NCBI GenBank assembly: GCA_030612725.1
Contig: JAUWNJ010000015.1
Location: 1-64,000 of the forward strand
Origin: Planctomycetales bacterium
GTDB lineage: Bacteria > Planctomycetota > Phycisphaerae > SM23-33
DNA length: 64,000 bases
Reading direction: 5' to 3'
Part shown: positions 41,986 to 52,528 of the stretch, in pieces
How positions within the stretch are numbered: position 1 is the first letter of the stretch
How the letters are laid out: each line of letters begins with the position of its first letter
Position numbers and translations under genes: made by a program
The notes under the pieces: model-generated
Database searches by the model: none
What the model was told of the DNA's origin: nothing
The model's input: only the letters and a program-made list of their open reading frames with translations

Positions 41986-42489
41986 ATGTCGGATATTTTT
42001 TCTGATCTTCAGTCCAACCAATACCTATGGATCGTCATTCTGACGTTCGTACCGGCATTGGAACTCCGGGCCAGTATTCCCTACGGCATCCTCGTGGCGG
42101 AACTTCCGTGGTTCGTGGTTGTCCCCGTCGCGGTAGTGTCCAATATCGTGCTCGGACCGATTATCTATCTTCTGCTGAATCAATTTCTTCACATCCTGCT
42201 GCGGATTCGGATAGTGAACCGGTTCTGGGACCACATGATTCTCAAGACGCAGAAGAAGGTTCATCCACTCGTTGAAAAATACGGTGTCTTGGGTTTGAGC
42301 GTTTTTATAGGCATTCCCCTTCCGGGGTCGGGCGTGTACAGCGGGGCAGTCGGCGGGTATCTGCTGGGGTTCACGAAGCGGGAGTTCTATATTTCCACGG
42401 TTCTCGGCGTGTTAATCGCAGCCACAGCGGTTACGATCATCGTAATGACCGGCTCGGGCGCGCTGGGCCTGTTCGTCAAGAATGTATGA
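41986..42489 (+). CDS. small membrane protein of the putative multidrug-export (COG2426) type
   Basis: 167 residues from ATG at 41986 with AAAGGAA about 7 bases upstream. Four or five membrane segments. Characteristic stretches are VPALELRASIPYGI, PIIYLLLNQFLHILL, KYGVLGLSVFIGIPLPGSGVYSGAVGGYLLGF and a final helix. These match the sm_multidrug_ex family, whose transport role is only putative. It stands alone, with no partner genes nearby. Confidence 0.75.
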   Translation: MSDIFSDLQSNQYLWIVILTFVPALELRASIPYGILVAELPWFVVVPVAVVSNIVLGPIIYLLLNQFLHILLRIRIVNRFWDHMILKTQKKVHPLVEKYGVLGLSVFIGIPLPGSGVYSGAVGGYLLGFTKREFYISTVLGVLIAATAVTIIVMTGSGALGLFVKNV

Positions 42490-42491
42490 TT

Positions 42492-42557
42492 AAACTGGGA
42501 CGGTTTTTCTTCCGAAAGATTTGTTACGAAAGACCTGGTGGAAAAATCCCACAGTTT
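42492..42557. terminator. imperfect inverted repeat after the membrane protein gene
   Basis: AAACTGGGA...GTTTTT near 42493-42507 can pair with AAAAATCCCACAGTTT near 42542-42557, with bulges. It may end the upstream transcript before the toxin-antitoxin pair. The following bases TTACAT (about 42573) and TACAAT (about 42595) are a weak sigma-70-like promoter for that pair. Confidence 0.35.
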
Positions 42558-42625
42558 GAGAGAATCCTTCCTTACATTGACGAAAAAAAGATGTACAATA
42601 AAGATGTTCAACTTAGCGGAGACTA

Positions 42626-42865
42626 ATGATGAAGGCTCTTAGTGTAAAAGAAATCCGAACGCGGCTGAGCAAGGTAATCCACGAGGCTCAATGCGGCGAA
42701 TCTACCACTATCACCCGCTATGGAAAGCCAGTGGCTCGAATTGTCCCCGCCGATACTCGTCGTCCCGCCTTTCCTGACCAGTCGGAGTTCCGCGCCTCGA
42801 TTAAACCTCGCGGCAAGACCCTGACCGACACGCTCCGTGAAATGCGCAAGGAGGAACGGGTTTGA
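42626..42865 (+). CDS. Phd/YefM-family antitoxin
   Basis: 79 residues (ATG 42626, or the adjacent ATG 42629), GGAG about 5 bases upstream. The N-terminal Phd fold is clear: ALSVKEIRTRLSKVIHEAQCGESTTITRYGKPVARIVPA. The C-terminal tail (RGKTLTDTLREMRKEERV) would wrap the PIN toxin. Such antitoxins bind their own promoter as dimers. It overlaps the toxin gene by 4 nt. Confidence 0.85.
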   Translation: MMKALSVKEIRTRLSKVIHEAQCGESTTITRYGKPVARIVPADTRRPAFPDQSEFRASIKPRGKTLTDTLREMRKEERV

Positions 42866-43281
42866 GGGCGTATATCGACACCAGCGTATTAACCGGAGCG
42901 TACTGCGCCGAGCCGGGCAGCACCCGCTCACAGAAAGCGTTGCAGCGTTACACGCCGGTAATCTCCCGCCTGACGTGCCTGGAGTTCAGTTCCTCGGTGG
43001 CTAGGAAGCTTCGTATGAAAACCTTCTCCAAAACCGAGGCAGTCCGGGTGATTCACCAGTTTCATTCTCACCTCCAACAGAACATCTTCGAACTAAAGAC
43101 GGTTCGGGACATGCACCTGGTATTGGCAAACGAGTGGATTGATTCGTTTGCGACCAGCCTGCGTCCGTTGGATGCAATGCACCTCGCGATCGCCCATTCC
43201 AATCAACTGCTCCTGGTTACATCCGACGTGGCGTTTGCCAAGTCGGCCCGGCAACTCGGCGCAGCAGTGGAACGAATCTGA
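42862..43281 (+). CDS. PIN-domain ribonuclease toxin (VapC-like)
   Basis: 139 residues, TTG start overlapping the antitoxin stop. PIN acidic residues are visible: YIDTSVL (Asp 5), a Glu in RLTCLEFSSS, RPLDAMHLAIA (Asp), and VTSDVAFAKSA (Asp near the end). PIN toxins cleave RNA, often initiator tRNA or rRNA, when the antitoxin is degraded. Complete length; the acidic active-site residues are kept. Confidence 0.87.
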   Translation: MRAYIDTSVLTGAYCAEPGSTRSQKALQRYTPVISRLTCLEFSSSVARKLRMKTFSKTEAVRVIHQFHSHLQQNIFELKTVRDMHLVLANEWIDSFATSLRPLDAMHLAIAHSNQLLLVTSDVAFAKSARQLGAAVERI

Positions 43282-43308
43282 CCCGTCGTAGTAAAATTCG
43301 CGACCACG

Positions 43309-43842
43309 CTAATGCCCAATTGACGAAAATCTGCCAATCATCGGCAAGTGTTGTCTAACCCTAACCATGATTGCACGTCGGGGGCCAGAGTCTGGTAAAC
43401 CTTGAAACTCAACCCCATGCGAGACAGAATGCGTCGGGGAAGGCTCGTTGGCACACCCGTGGGAAAGTTCCCTGGAGAACGCAAAGAGTTCCGTTCCGGC
43501 GATGTCTGCAGGCCAGAGAACTCTGCTGTTGAAATCGGTCGAATAAACCAGTTCGCTTGTTAGTTCCACTCCAAGGTGAGAGCCGATTTGACTAAGGAAT
43601 TCATCGCGCCCAGCGGCACTGATAGACGCCTCATACCACATCTCGTCGGCATTGACGATGAAAGCGAGAAACCAGTCATCCGCTCCCGGGCCATCCTGGT
43701 TTGTGTACTCCCCAATGATCCGAACCTTCTGAATCGGCAGGTTCCAGTCGCCATAAACGCTTGAACGATAACGGATAACGTCGCCATCAAGCTGGATTCG
43801 CCCGGATTTTTCGTTCTTATCCATGGCACGCAGGTTACGCAT
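43309..43842 (-). CDS. hypothetical protein downstream of the HD-hydrolase gene
   Basis: 177 residues; ATG 43842 follows TAAGG by a short spacer, 6 bp after the HD gene stop (ATG at 43824, MDKNEKSG, is an alternative). The middle (QLDGDVIRYRSSVYGDWNLPIQKVRIIGEYTNQDGPGADDWFLAFIVNADEMWYEASISAAGRDEFLSQIG) looks like a single beta-rich soluble domain. No signal peptide and no named family. Position suggests co-transcription with phoH and the HD hydrolase gene. Confidence 0.5.
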   Translation of the reverse strand: MRNLRAMDKNEKSGRIQLDGDVIRYRSSVYGDWNLPIQKVRIIGEYTNQDGPGADDWFLAFIVNADEMWYEASISAAGRDEFLSQIGSHLGVELTSELVYSTDFNSRVLWPADIAGTELFAFSRELSHGCANEPSPTHSVSHGVEFQGLPDSGPRRAIMVRVRQHLPMIGRFSSIGH

Positions 43843-43847
43843 TTACC

Positions 43848-45605
43848 TTACTCTTTTTTCGGTTTGGAACCGTTGGGGGTTTCTTCTTCGCCTTCGGTTT
43901 TTGGTTTTTCCTGCGAGGGGTATTTCAGGCGGACGTGGTACATTCCGCAGAGGCTCTTGACCAATGACGTTTCGATAACGTGGACCTCCCGGAGCGTCAA
44001 TTCGCATTCGTCGAGTTGTCCATCCATCAGCCGCTTGGTAATTACAAAGTGGACCTGCGTTTCGATTTTACCGGCTGTCTGTTCCGGTGCGGCACGGACG
44101 CTCGATTCTGACGCGTCGGCCAGCATTAGAATGGCAGCCTCTTTCGTTCCGGGCTTCGGGCCTGGATAGCGAAACTCTACCTCGTCGGGCGCGCTTTCGC
44201 CGCTGTCCGCCCGCTGCTCAGCGGCAGCGTGATAAAAATACTCCACCAGCGTTGTGCCGTGGTGCGTAGCGATGAATTGCCGCAGCACCCTCGGCAAGCC
44301 ATACTGCCTGGCCATTTCCACGCCGTCCTTGACGTGGCCCTTGATAACCAGCAGGCTCATCGCCGGTGAGAGTTTTTCGTGCTTCGATGCCGATCCCGCC
44401 TGGTTTTCCACGAAATAATCCGGCTTGTTGATTTTCCCGACGTCGTGGTAATAAGCGCCGACCCTCGCGAGCAATCCGCGAGCGCCGATGGCCTCTGCGG
44501 CCGATTCGCACATCGCGCCCAGCACCAGCGAATGGTTGTACGTACCGGGGGCCTCGAGCGCCAGGCGTTTCAGCAGGGGCTTGTTGGCGTCGCACCATTC
44601 CAGAAGCGTCAGCGAGGTCGCAACGGAGAATGCCCGTTCGGTCAGGGGCAGGATGCCCTGTGTGATAAATCCTGCGACAATGACCGCCACTGCGGCACAA
44701 CATCCATCCACGAGAATGATTTGCCACGGCGCGTCGGATGCGGATTCAACCAGCCAGACAGCAAGCAACATCACCACCGTCACCACGCCGCCGACTTCGA
44801 TGAGTTTGATGCGAGTACGAACTTCGTGCAACTGAAAGACGGTTACCGCCGCTGCCGACCAGAGCGCCAACATCCCACCAATACCGAAACGAACCTGAAG
44901 GGCAGTCAATATCACCAGCGCACCGGTAACGGCGAAGGCAAATCGCTGGTCGTAGGCGACCGCGAACATCGCAGCGGCTACGAATATCCCGAAAACCGAC
45001 AGGTACGGGTTCATCCCGCCGGCGCCGATCACCACTCTGGTCAACAACAGCACCAGCAGGATCAATGTCGCGATTGCAAAAGCCCGCCAGTGGTTCTTCA
45101 CGATCCGAGGGCTGTACTTGGCGACGTAAAGGCACAGCATCGCGATGACGCCGGCGATTACACCGGCCCGACCAAGGAATATCCAGAACCGTCGCCACGA
45201 CGACTCGTTGTTGCGCTGTCGCAGAAAGGCTTCGTGTTCAGCCGACAGGATCGCCACCTGTGCCTCGTTCAACCTGCCGCTTGTGGTCCTGGTCCCAATC
45301 AGTCTTCCTTTGGGTATGACCTCGCGGGACAGTGGGGTCGCCGGTGCGGTAGTCGGGCTTTGGGACTCGGCAAATTGAAACTCAACGCGAGCGTACACGT
45401 CTTCGGCAAGGTATCCGTCCACGCGATATGGCGCAGGTTCCAGCGGGCAGGTGTCCATTATCAACACCGCGACAAACAGCCCCACAGCCACCAGGACCGA
45501 ACCGACCCCACCGGCATCGCGGAACCGCTGCCAGCGTCCAGGACCGGCCGATACGCTCTTGCGAATCTCCCGCCGCTGTCGATTTTTCTTCTTATTAAAA
45601 AACAT
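43848..45605 (-). CDS. 7TM-HD family phosphohydrolase (PgpH-like)
   Basis: 585 residues. One N-terminal helix (about 34-50), a short extracytoplasmic part (reduced compared with PgpH), six to seven membrane helices (about 145-330) and a C-terminal HD domain (about 350-545) with GTYNHSLVLGAMCE, YYHDVGKINKPDYFVENQ and ATHHGTTLVEYF. In PgpH-type proteins this domain hydrolyses cyclic di-AMP. The gene follows phoH, as in Firmicutes and others where phoH, pgpH and ybeY cluster. Substrate is inferred, not shown. Confidence 0.85.
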   Translation of the reverse strand: MFFNKKKNRQRREIRKSVSAGPGRWQRFRDAGGVGSVLVAVGLFVAVLIMDTCPLEPAPYRVDGYLAEDVYARVEFQFAESQSPTTAPATPLSREVIPKGRLIGTRTTSGRLNEAQVAILSAEHEAFLRQRNNESSWRRFWIFLGRAGVIAGVIAMLCLYVAKYSPRIVKNHWRAFAIATLILLVLLLTRVVIGAGGMNPYLSVFGIFVAAAMFAVAYDQRFAFAVTGALVILTALQVRFGIGGMLALWSAAAVTVFQLHEVRTRIKLIEVGGVVTVVMLLAVWLVESASDAPWQIILVDGCCAAVAVIVAGFITQGILPLTERAFSVATSLTLLEWCDANKPLLKRLALEAPGTYNHSLVLGAMCESAAEAIGARGLLARVGAYYHDVGKINKPDYFVENQAGSASKHEKLSPAMSLLVIKGHVKDGVEMARQYGLPRVLRQFIATHHGTTLVEYFYHAAAEQRADSGESAPDEVEFRYPGPKPGTKEAAILMLADASESSVRAAPEQTAGKIETQVHFVITKRLMDGQLDECELTLREVHVIETSLVKSLCGMYHVRLKYPSQEKPKTEGEEETPNGSKPKKE

Positions 45606-45616
45606 GACAAAGACAG

Positions 45617-45692
45617 TAATTGGTAATTCGTAATTGGGTATCAGTTTTTTTACTAATTACCAATTACGAATTACGAATTACCAATTACGAAT
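45617..45692. repeat. heptamer-word palindrome that supplies the phoH stop codon
   Basis: The left run is GTAATTG, GTAATTC, GTAATTG. The right run is CTAATTA, CCAATTA, CGAATTA, CGAATTA, CCAATTA, CGAATCC. They are inverted and can pair over about 25 bp. The phoH stop TAA (45687-45685) lies inside the right run, so the last codon and stop of phoH come from the repeat. Confidence 0.8.
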
Positions 45693-46653
45693 CCCTCTTT
45701 TCTCCATACGCATCCACAACATTCTGCACCAGTCTATGCCGAACGATGTCATGAGTATCCAGGCGAATGAATATCAATCCCTTGATTCCCTTTAATCGGC
45801 GGGCCGAGTCGATAAGTCCACTTGTAACATTATCGGGTAAATCGATCTGCGAATCGTCGCCGGTGATAATCATTTTCGACCCATGCCCCATCCGGGTCAA
45901 GAACATCAACATTTGTGCGGGGGTGGTGTTCTGGGCCTCATCGAGGATTATCACCGAATCATTGAGCGTCCGCCCTCGCATAAACGCCAGCGGAATGACT
46001 TCGATGATGTCGTTGGCCATGAACCGGCGGGACTGCTCGAATTCCATCATGTCGTGCAGCGCGTCGAAAAGCGGGCGAAGATATGGATTAACCTTGGCCT
46101 GCATATCTCCCGGAAGGAAGCCGAGTTTTTCGCCTGCTTCAACGGCCGGTCGGACCAGTACCATGCGTTTTGCCTGTTCCGTCCTGAGCATGTGAACCGC
46201 CATAGCCACAGCCAGGTATGTCTTTCCTGTCCCCGCCGGTCCCGTGCAGAATACCATATCGTGTTTTTTGATGACATCTATGTATCGTCTCTGCCCCGGC
46301 GAGCGAGGCTGGACGATCCGCCCGCTATAAACGGAAACAACCTCGGCGGAACCGGACGAATCTCCTTGATTCGAGGACTCGGAAAGGGCATCGGCGACGA
46401 TTTGTGGAGTGATGGTCTTGTTGTGCCTCATCTGTCGCTGAAGCGTCGCCAGCACCGCTGCGGCATGTGAGACGTTCGGAGCAGCCCCGGTTATCCTAAC
46501 CGTGTCGCCACGAGCGAACATCTGGACGCCAAGCGTCTGGCGTATCGTCTTGAGGTGAACATCGGCCGGGCCGAACAACGCCGACGATTGCTCAGGATGC
46601 TCCAATGTAACAGTTAATTCCAACTCAAAATCTCCATCTGTACTGACGTTCAA
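45685..46653 (-). CDS. PhoH-family ATPase (YbeZ-like)
   Basis: 322 residues with a TTG start at 46653 (no in-frame ATG nearby and a weak upstream Shine-Dalgarno, so the start is uncertain). N-terminal KH-like part (1-100), then the P-loop GPAGTGKTYLAVA (about 138-150), LVRPAVEAGEKLGFLPGDMQAKVNPYLRPL and Walker B SVIILDEAQNT. PhoH proteins are RNA-linked ATPases that act with the ribonuclease YbeY in rRNA maturation. ybeY itself is not in the window. Both ends of the gene run into repeat elements. Confidence 0.92.
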   Translation of the reverse strand: MNVSTDGDFELELTVTLEHPEQSSALFGPADVHLKTIRQTLGVQMFARGDTVRITGAAPNVSHAAAVLATLQRQMRHNKTITPQIVADALSESSNQGDSSGSAEVVSVYSGRIVQPRSPGQRRYIDVIKKHDMVFCTGPAGTGKTYLAVAMAVHMLRTEQAKRMVLVRPAVEAGEKLGFLPGDMQAKVNPYLRPLFDALHDMMEFEQSRRFMANDIIEVIPLAFMRGRTLNDSVIILDEAQNTTPAQMLMFLTRMGHGSKMIITGDDSQIDLPDNVTSGLIDSARRLKGIKGLIFIRLDTHDIVRHRLVQNVVDAYGEKRDS

Positions 46654-46799
46654 AATACGAAATACAAATCACGAAACCCGAAATTCAAATGCTCAAAACA
46701 AATGCGCGACGGATAAGAGAAGGTTATCAGTTTGGGATTTTGGATTTTGGTCATTGGGATTTGTTTCGTATTTCGGATTTCGGTATTCGGATTTCCGCT
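46651..46799. repeat. heptamer-word palindrome between phoH and cdsA
   Basis: The left side can be read as CAAAATA, CGAAATA, CAAATCA, CGAAACC, CGAAATT, CAAATGC words. The right side reads TTTGGGA, TTTTGGA, TTTTGGT ... TCGTATT, TCGGATT, TCGGTAT, TCGGATT. The two sides are roughly complementary. The phoH TTG start is at its edge. Confidence 0.7.
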
Positions 46800-46808
46800 T
46801 CATACTCC

Positions 46809-47708
46809 CTACATCAGCGACAGGAGAATATACGCCACCGGCGCTGAAAGCAGCGGCGAATCGAGCATGTCCAGCACTCCGCCGAAGGGTCCTGCCGACG
46901 TTCCGGCATCCTTAAGCCCGGCATCACGCTTCAGCGTTGATTCGCATAAATCGGCGACCTGACCGAACAGACCAACAACCACGGCAAAGCAGGCAGCGGC
47001 AGCGAATCCGATCCGCCAGCCGGAAACCCATTGCTCCATCACAAAGACAAACCCTGTCGCCACTACCGCCGCAAAAATCAACCCGCCGATAAGCCCTTCC
47101 CAACTCTTTCCGGGACTGACCCGGGGCGCCATTTTGTGCCGACCAATGGCTGAACCCGTAAAGTAAGCGCCGATGTCGGTGGCCTTGACGACCAGAAGGA
47201 ACAGTACGAACGCGTGAACGCCGAACTGCATCCTGATGTCCAGTATAACGGCTCCGCATACGCCCAGATAGCATATCGCCAGAAGCCCCACGCCGACACG
47301 TCGAATAGCGCCGTCTGTACCGTGATGGATAATCTGATCGGCGAAAAGCACCAGCAGCGCCGCCGCGAGAACCACCTGAAAAAGCGACGCGAAACGCTCC
47401 GGACCGGCCAATAACTGACGCCAGAACGGAAGCGTCCCAACCATGATTGCGCAAACCATTCCGCTGAAGCGGGATATGGACACGCCGACCCCTTCCGATA
47501 GACGCGACAACTCCAAATACCCCGCCGATACCAGCAGCATCACGAGCACCGCCAGAGGCAGGCCTCGAAGAACAATGCTCGCAGCGCCGGACCCTAATGT
47601 CAATGCCGGAATGGACGACTGCTCCAGCCACCAGTCCAGCCAAAACAGTCCACCGACCAGGACGATCAGAACAGAACCGACTATTGTTCGCTTCAGCATT
47701 GATGTCAT
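46809..47708 (-). CDS. cdsA: phosphatidate cytidylyltransferase CdsA
   Basis: 299 residues, seven to eight membrane segments. It converts phosphatidic acid and CTP to CDP-diacylglycerol in the inner membrane. SPGKSWEGLIGG and the C-terminal signature region STLKRDAGLKDAGTSAGPFGGVLDMLDS identify it. Two usual signature residues are changed: Phe in place of His before GG, and Met in place of Arg in DRxD. The gene lies next to uppS, as in many genomes (uppS-cdsA), though a repeat element separates them here. Confidence 0.93.
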   Translation of the reverse strand: MTSMLKRTIVGSVLIVLVGGLFWLDWWLEQSSIPALTLGSGAASIVLRGLPLAVLVMLLVSAGYLELSRLSEGVGVSISRFSGMVCAIMVGTLPFWRQLLAGPERFASLFQVVLAAALLVLFADQIIHHGTDGAIRRVGVGLLAICYLGVCGAVILDIRMQFGVHAFVLFLLVVKATDIGAYFTGSAIGRHKMAPRVSPGKSWEGLIGGLIFAAVVATGFVFVMEQWVSGWRIGFAAAACFAVVVGLFGQVADLCESTLKRDAGLKDAGTSAGPFGGVLDMLDSPLLSAPVAYILLSLM

Positions 47709-47740
47709 TTTATTTTGGATGATACGGTCCGGGCGTCGCC

Positions 47741-47910
47741 GAAACAGAATAGCGGGATTACAGGGATTTTAAGATTACAGGGAAAAAACAGAAAAATCCA
47801 TGCAATCCAGTAATCTCCGTAATCCTGCTATCCTTTTCTTCTTCTTCTTTTAGACAAGATTAAAATCCCTGTAATCCAGTAATCCCTGTAATCCTGCTAT
47901 CTCTGTTTCT
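47741..47910. repeat. GATTACAGG-word palindrome between cdsA and uppS
   Basis: The left arm (about 47741-47782, GAAACAGAATAGCGGGATTACAGG...) is complementary to the right arm (about 47867-47910). Words of 8-9 nt such as GGGATTACA and ATCCAGTA recur in the middle (CAATCCAGTAATCTCCGTAATCC). No gene is supported here. Confidence 0.75.
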
Positions 47911-47930
47911 TCTTCTTTCAGTAATCAACT

Positions 47931-48704
47931 TTATGAATCTGTTTTTTCCAGACCGCCGAATCTGCGATGGCGATTGGCGAATGCGTGAATTGCCTCGACA
48001 AAGGATTTTTCATCGAAGTCGGGCCAGAGCGTTTCGGTTACGTAAAATTCGGCATAGGAGACTTGCCAGAGCAGAAAGTTGCTCACTCGCATCTCACCCG
48101 CGGTTCGTATCAGAAGGTCCGGATCGGGCAAACCGGCGGTATCGAGCGAGTCGGAGATGACCTGCTCGTCGATTTTTTCAGGTGCGATTTTTCCTTTTGC
48201 CGCCTCGGATGCGATTGCGCGAACGGCTTTGGTCAATTCCGCACGCCCGCCGTAGTTCAATGCCAGGTTCAGCCACATCCCCGTATTGCTGCTGGAGATT
48301 TCCAGCGAGCGGTCCAGTTCGAGAAGGACGCTTTCGGGAAGCCCCTCGCGCTGACCAAGATGACGAAGGCGAACATTATTTCTCATCAACATCGGCCGCT
48401 CACTAACAAGGTAATCGGCGTAAAGGTGCATCAGGGCGTTGACCTCGTCCTGTGGGCGAGACCAGTTCTCTATGGAAAAGGAATACAACGTCAGCGCTTC
48501 GAGTCCAAGCCTGGCCGATTCGGTTATGATCTTTCGGACGACTTTTCCGCCTTCGGAATGCCCCATAGTCCTGGGCAACCCCCTGCCCGAAGCCCAACGA
48601 CCGTTACCGTCCATTATAATCGCAACGTGATGGGGAAACCGCTCGTCCGGAATACCCAGCCCGACCCGGGCCTCTGCAATCGCCTGTGGAGGAATCTCTG
48701 CCAT
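47931..48704 (-). CDS. uppS: isoprenyl transferase (undecaprenyl diphosphate synthase)
   Basis: 257 residues. HVAIIMDGNGRWASGRGLPRTMGHSEG (about 26-52) holds the catalytic Asp and the substrate-binding residues of cis-prenyltransferases. SFSIENWSRPQDEVNALM and DLLIRTAGEMRVSNFLLWQVSYAEFYVTETLWPDF complete the family signatures. It makes the C55 lipid carrier for peptidoglycan and other polymers. It follows purA on the same strand by 16 bp. Confidence 0.96.
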   Translation of the reverse strand: MAEIPPQAIAEARVGLGIPDERFPHHVAIIMDGNGRWASGRGLPRTMGHSEGGKVVRKIITESARLGLEALTLYSFSIENWSRPQDEVNALMHLYADYLVSERPMLMRNNVRLRHLGQREGLPESVLLELDRSLEISSSNTGMWLNLALNYGGRAELTKAVRAIASEAAKGKIAPEKIDEQVISDSLDTAGLPDPDLLIRTAGEMRVSNFLLWQVSYAEFYVTETLWPDFDEKSFVEAIHAFANRHRRFGGLEKTDS

Positions 48705-48720
48705 AAGGTATCCCAGTTCC

Positions 48721-50055
<1,335 letters not shown>

Positions 50056-50223
50056 TTATTGTCAGTCAGCGCCAACCACGAAAGCATAGGCCCCCACGAC
50101 TGTATGTCAAGACTTCCGCGTCGCCCGTCTGTTCATGCATTATGGCTTGCATACACTCCGACCCGAATATATCTTACCGAACATGTTTAAGCCTTGTTCG
50201 TAATTTCGGCGGAGAGTGAATCT

Positions 50224-50985
50224 ATGATTGAGATACATCTTAGCGAGAAGGTATTCCTGGTTACAGGTGCGTCGCGGGGTCTGGGCGCTGAGACGATGCT
50301 TCGGCTTTGCCAGGCCGGCGCTGTCGGGGCCGTCAATTATGTAGCCGACCCGGACGAGCGGAACCGGCGCGACGCCGAAGAGGTGCTCAAGCGGATTACC
50401 GCCTCCGGCGGCCGGGCCCGCCTGTACCAGGCGGACGTCAGCGACGCCGGGCAGGTCGAGGAAATGGTCGGGCAGATTCTCGCAGACCATGGTCGGCTGG
50501 ACGGAATCGTCAACAACGCCGGCATCATCCGCGACCGCACCGCCCGTAAGATGACCGGCCAGGAGTGGCAGTCCGTCATTGACATCAACCTTACCGGCAC
50601 GTTCCATGTCTGCAAGTACGCCGCCGAGGTTATGTCCGAGGGCGGTCGGATCGTCAACATCTCCAGCATCTCCGGCGTACTGGGCCTGTTCGGGCAGGCG
50701 AACTACGCCGCCTCCAAGGCCGGGGTCATCGCCCTGACCAAGGTCCTGGCGCGTGAACTGGCCCGCAAGCAAATCACCGTCAACGCCGTGGCGCCGGGGT
50801 TAATCGAAACCGACATGTTCCGGCAGATTCCCGAGGAAGCTCAGCAGCGGATGCTTGGGCAGATTCCACTCGGCAGGGTCGGTCAACCGGCGAACGTTGC
50901 CGATACGGTGCTTTTCCTGTGTTCCGACCTGGCAGCCTACATTACAGGGCAGGTCATACACGTCAACGGGGGATGGTACATGTGA
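50224..50985 (+). CDS. short-chain dehydrogenase/reductase, FabG/PhaB-like
   Basis: 253 residues from ATG at 50224, GGAGAG about 9 bases upstream. Rossmann motif TGASRGLG (about 14-21), NNAG (about 98), catalytic Ser in SSISG, YAASK (Tyr and Lys) and the C-terminal end [12 protein letters not shown]. It reduces 3-oxoacyl-ACP or -CoA with NADPH. Adjacent CoA-transferase and thiolase genes suggest it works on acetoacetyl-CoA (hydroxybutyrate or butanoate metabolism) and not only in fatty acid synthesis. It overlaps the next gene by 4 nt. Confidence 0.88.
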   Translation: MIEIHLSEKVFLVTGASRGLGAETMLRLCQAGAVGAVNYVADPDERNRRDAEEVLKRITASGGRARLYQADVSDAGQVEEMVGQILADHGRLDGIVNNAGIIRDRTARKMTGQEWQSVIDINLTGTFHVCKYAAEVMSEGGRIVNISSISGVLGLFGQANYAASKAGVIALTKVLARELARKQITVNAVAPGLIETDMFRQIPEEAQQRMLGQIPLGRVGQPANVADTVLFLCSDLAAYITGQVIHVNGGWYM

Positions 50986-52505
50986 GTATCCGAGACAGAC
51001 TTGTCGGTCCCGAGCAGGCCGCCAAACTGATCGGCGACGGCGCGACCGTGGCGATCAGCGGGTTTGTCGGCGCAGGTCATCCTGAGGCAATAACCTCCGC
51101 GATGGAAAAGCGGTTTATCAGCGAAGGTCAACCGACCGGATTAACGCTGGTTTACGCCGCCGGTCAGGGCGACGGAAAGAAACGCGGTATGAACCACCTG
51201 GCCTACGAAGGAATGATCAAGCGCGTCGTCGGGGGACATTGGAACCTGGCTCCCGGCCTGGGAAAACTGGCGGTCGAAAACAGGATTGAGGCCTATAACT
51301 TTCCCCAGGGGGTCGTTTCCCAGTTATTTCGCGACATCGCCGCAGGTCGGCCGGGGCTGATTACCCACGTGGGGCTGGACACCTTCATCGACCCCGCCTA
51401 CGACGGCGGAAAACTCAATTCCCGCACCACCGAAGACCTTATCGAAGCGGTGGAATTGGGCGGGAAGAGATGGCTGTGGTACAAGGCGTTCGGCATCGAC
51501 GTAGGACTGATTCGCGGCACGCGGGCGGACTGCTACGGCAATATCGGCATGGACCGCGAGGCCATTATCGGCGAGGTGCTTCCCATCGCCCAGGCCGCCC
51601 ACAACAGCGGCGGAATCGTCATCGCCCAGGTCGAACAATTGCAGGACGAGCCGCTGGACCCCTACCAGGTGCGCGTGCCGGGAATCCTGGTGAACGCTAT
51701 TGTTCAGGCCGATCCGGACCACCACTGGCAGACGTTCGCAGAACCGTTCAATCCCGATTACGTCTCGCCGGCCCGCGGCGGAGAAAGTATTGAGCCTATG
51801 GCGCTGGACGCCAGGAAGGTCATCGCCCGGCGGGCAGTCAAAGAGATTAAACCAGGCTCGCTGGTGAATCTGGGGATCGGCATGCCCGAAGGGGTCGCTG
51901 TGGTCGCCGCCGAGGAAGGGCTGTGGGATCAGTTCACACTGACCGTCGAAAGCGGACCGACCGGCGGAATACCGGCCGGCGGACTGAGTTTCGGCGCCAG
52001 TCGGTTCCCCCATTCGATAATCGACCAGCCGGCGCAGTTCGACTTCTACGACGGAGGCGCGCTGGACATCGCCGCTCTCGGAGCCGCACAGGTGGACACC
52101 GAAGGCGACGTTAACGTCTCCAAGTTCGCCTCGCGCCTCGCCGGCGTGGGAGGCTTCGTCAACATCACGCAAAACGCCAAAAAAGTGCTGTTCTGCGGTA
52201 CATTTACCGCCAAGGGACTCGCCGAACGCATCGGCGACGGCAGGCTTGTCATCGAAACAGAAGGCCGCATCAGAAAGTTCGTCAAACAGGTCCAGCAGCG
52301 GTCCTTCAGCGGGCGACTGGCCTGTGAGCGAAAGCAGGAGATTCTGTATATCACCGAGCGGGCAGTCTTTCGGCTCGCCAATAATGGCCCGGTCCTGATC
52401 GAAATCGCGCCGGGTGTGGACATGCGGCGTGACGTGCTGGACCAAATGGAATTCACCCCCGCTATCGAGGGACCAGCCACAATGCCCGAAGAGTTCTTCC
52501 GCTAG
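50982..52505 (+). CDS. family I CoA-transferase (acetate/acetoacetate type)
   Basis: 507 residues taking GTG at 50982, whose GTGA overlaps the reductase stop; ATG at 50973 is an alternative. The two halves correspond to alpha and beta subunits fused: residues about 1-260 ([26 protein letters not shown]) and 285-507 ([28 protein letters not shown]). The active-site Glu lies in [14 protein letters not shown]. It moves CoA between acyl groups such as acetate and acetoacetate or butyrate. YdiF-like architecture. Confidence 0.88.
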   Translation: MSIRDRLVGPEQAAKLIGDGATVAISGFVGAGHPEAITSAMEKRFISEGQPTGLTLVYAAGQGDGKKRGMNHLAYEGMIKRVVGGHWNLAPGLGKLAVENRIEAYNFPQGVVSQLFRDIAAGRPGLITHVGLDTFIDPAYDGGKLNSRTTEDLIEAVELGGKRWLWYKAFGIDVGLIRGTRADCYGNIGMDREAIIGEVLPIAQAAHNSGGIVIAQVEQLQDEPLDPYQVRVPGILVNAIVQADPDHHWQTFAEPFNPDYVSPARGGESIEPMALDARKVIARRAVKEIKPGSLVNLGIGMPEGVAVVAAEEGLWDQFTLTVESGPTGGIPAGGLSFGASRFPHSIIDQPAQFDFYDGGALDIAALGAAQVDTEGDVNVSKFASRLAGVGGFVNITQNAKKVLFCGTFTAKGLAERIGDGRLVIETEGRIRKFVKQVQQRSFSGRLACERKQEILYITERAVFRLANNGPVLIEIAPGVDMRRDVLDQMEFTPAIEGPATMPEEFFR

Positions 52506-52528
52506 TATCTTTTTAAGGATGGTGTTCT

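Noticed and set aside
44379-45626. 415-codon plus-strand frame opposite the HD hydrolase
   Set aside because: The minus-strand product has membrane helices and HD motifs; the opposite frame has no recognisable feature and no start signal.
51324-52445. 373-codon minus-strand frame opposite the CoA-transferase
   Set aside because: Antisense shadow; the plus strand has the family I CoA-transferase active site.
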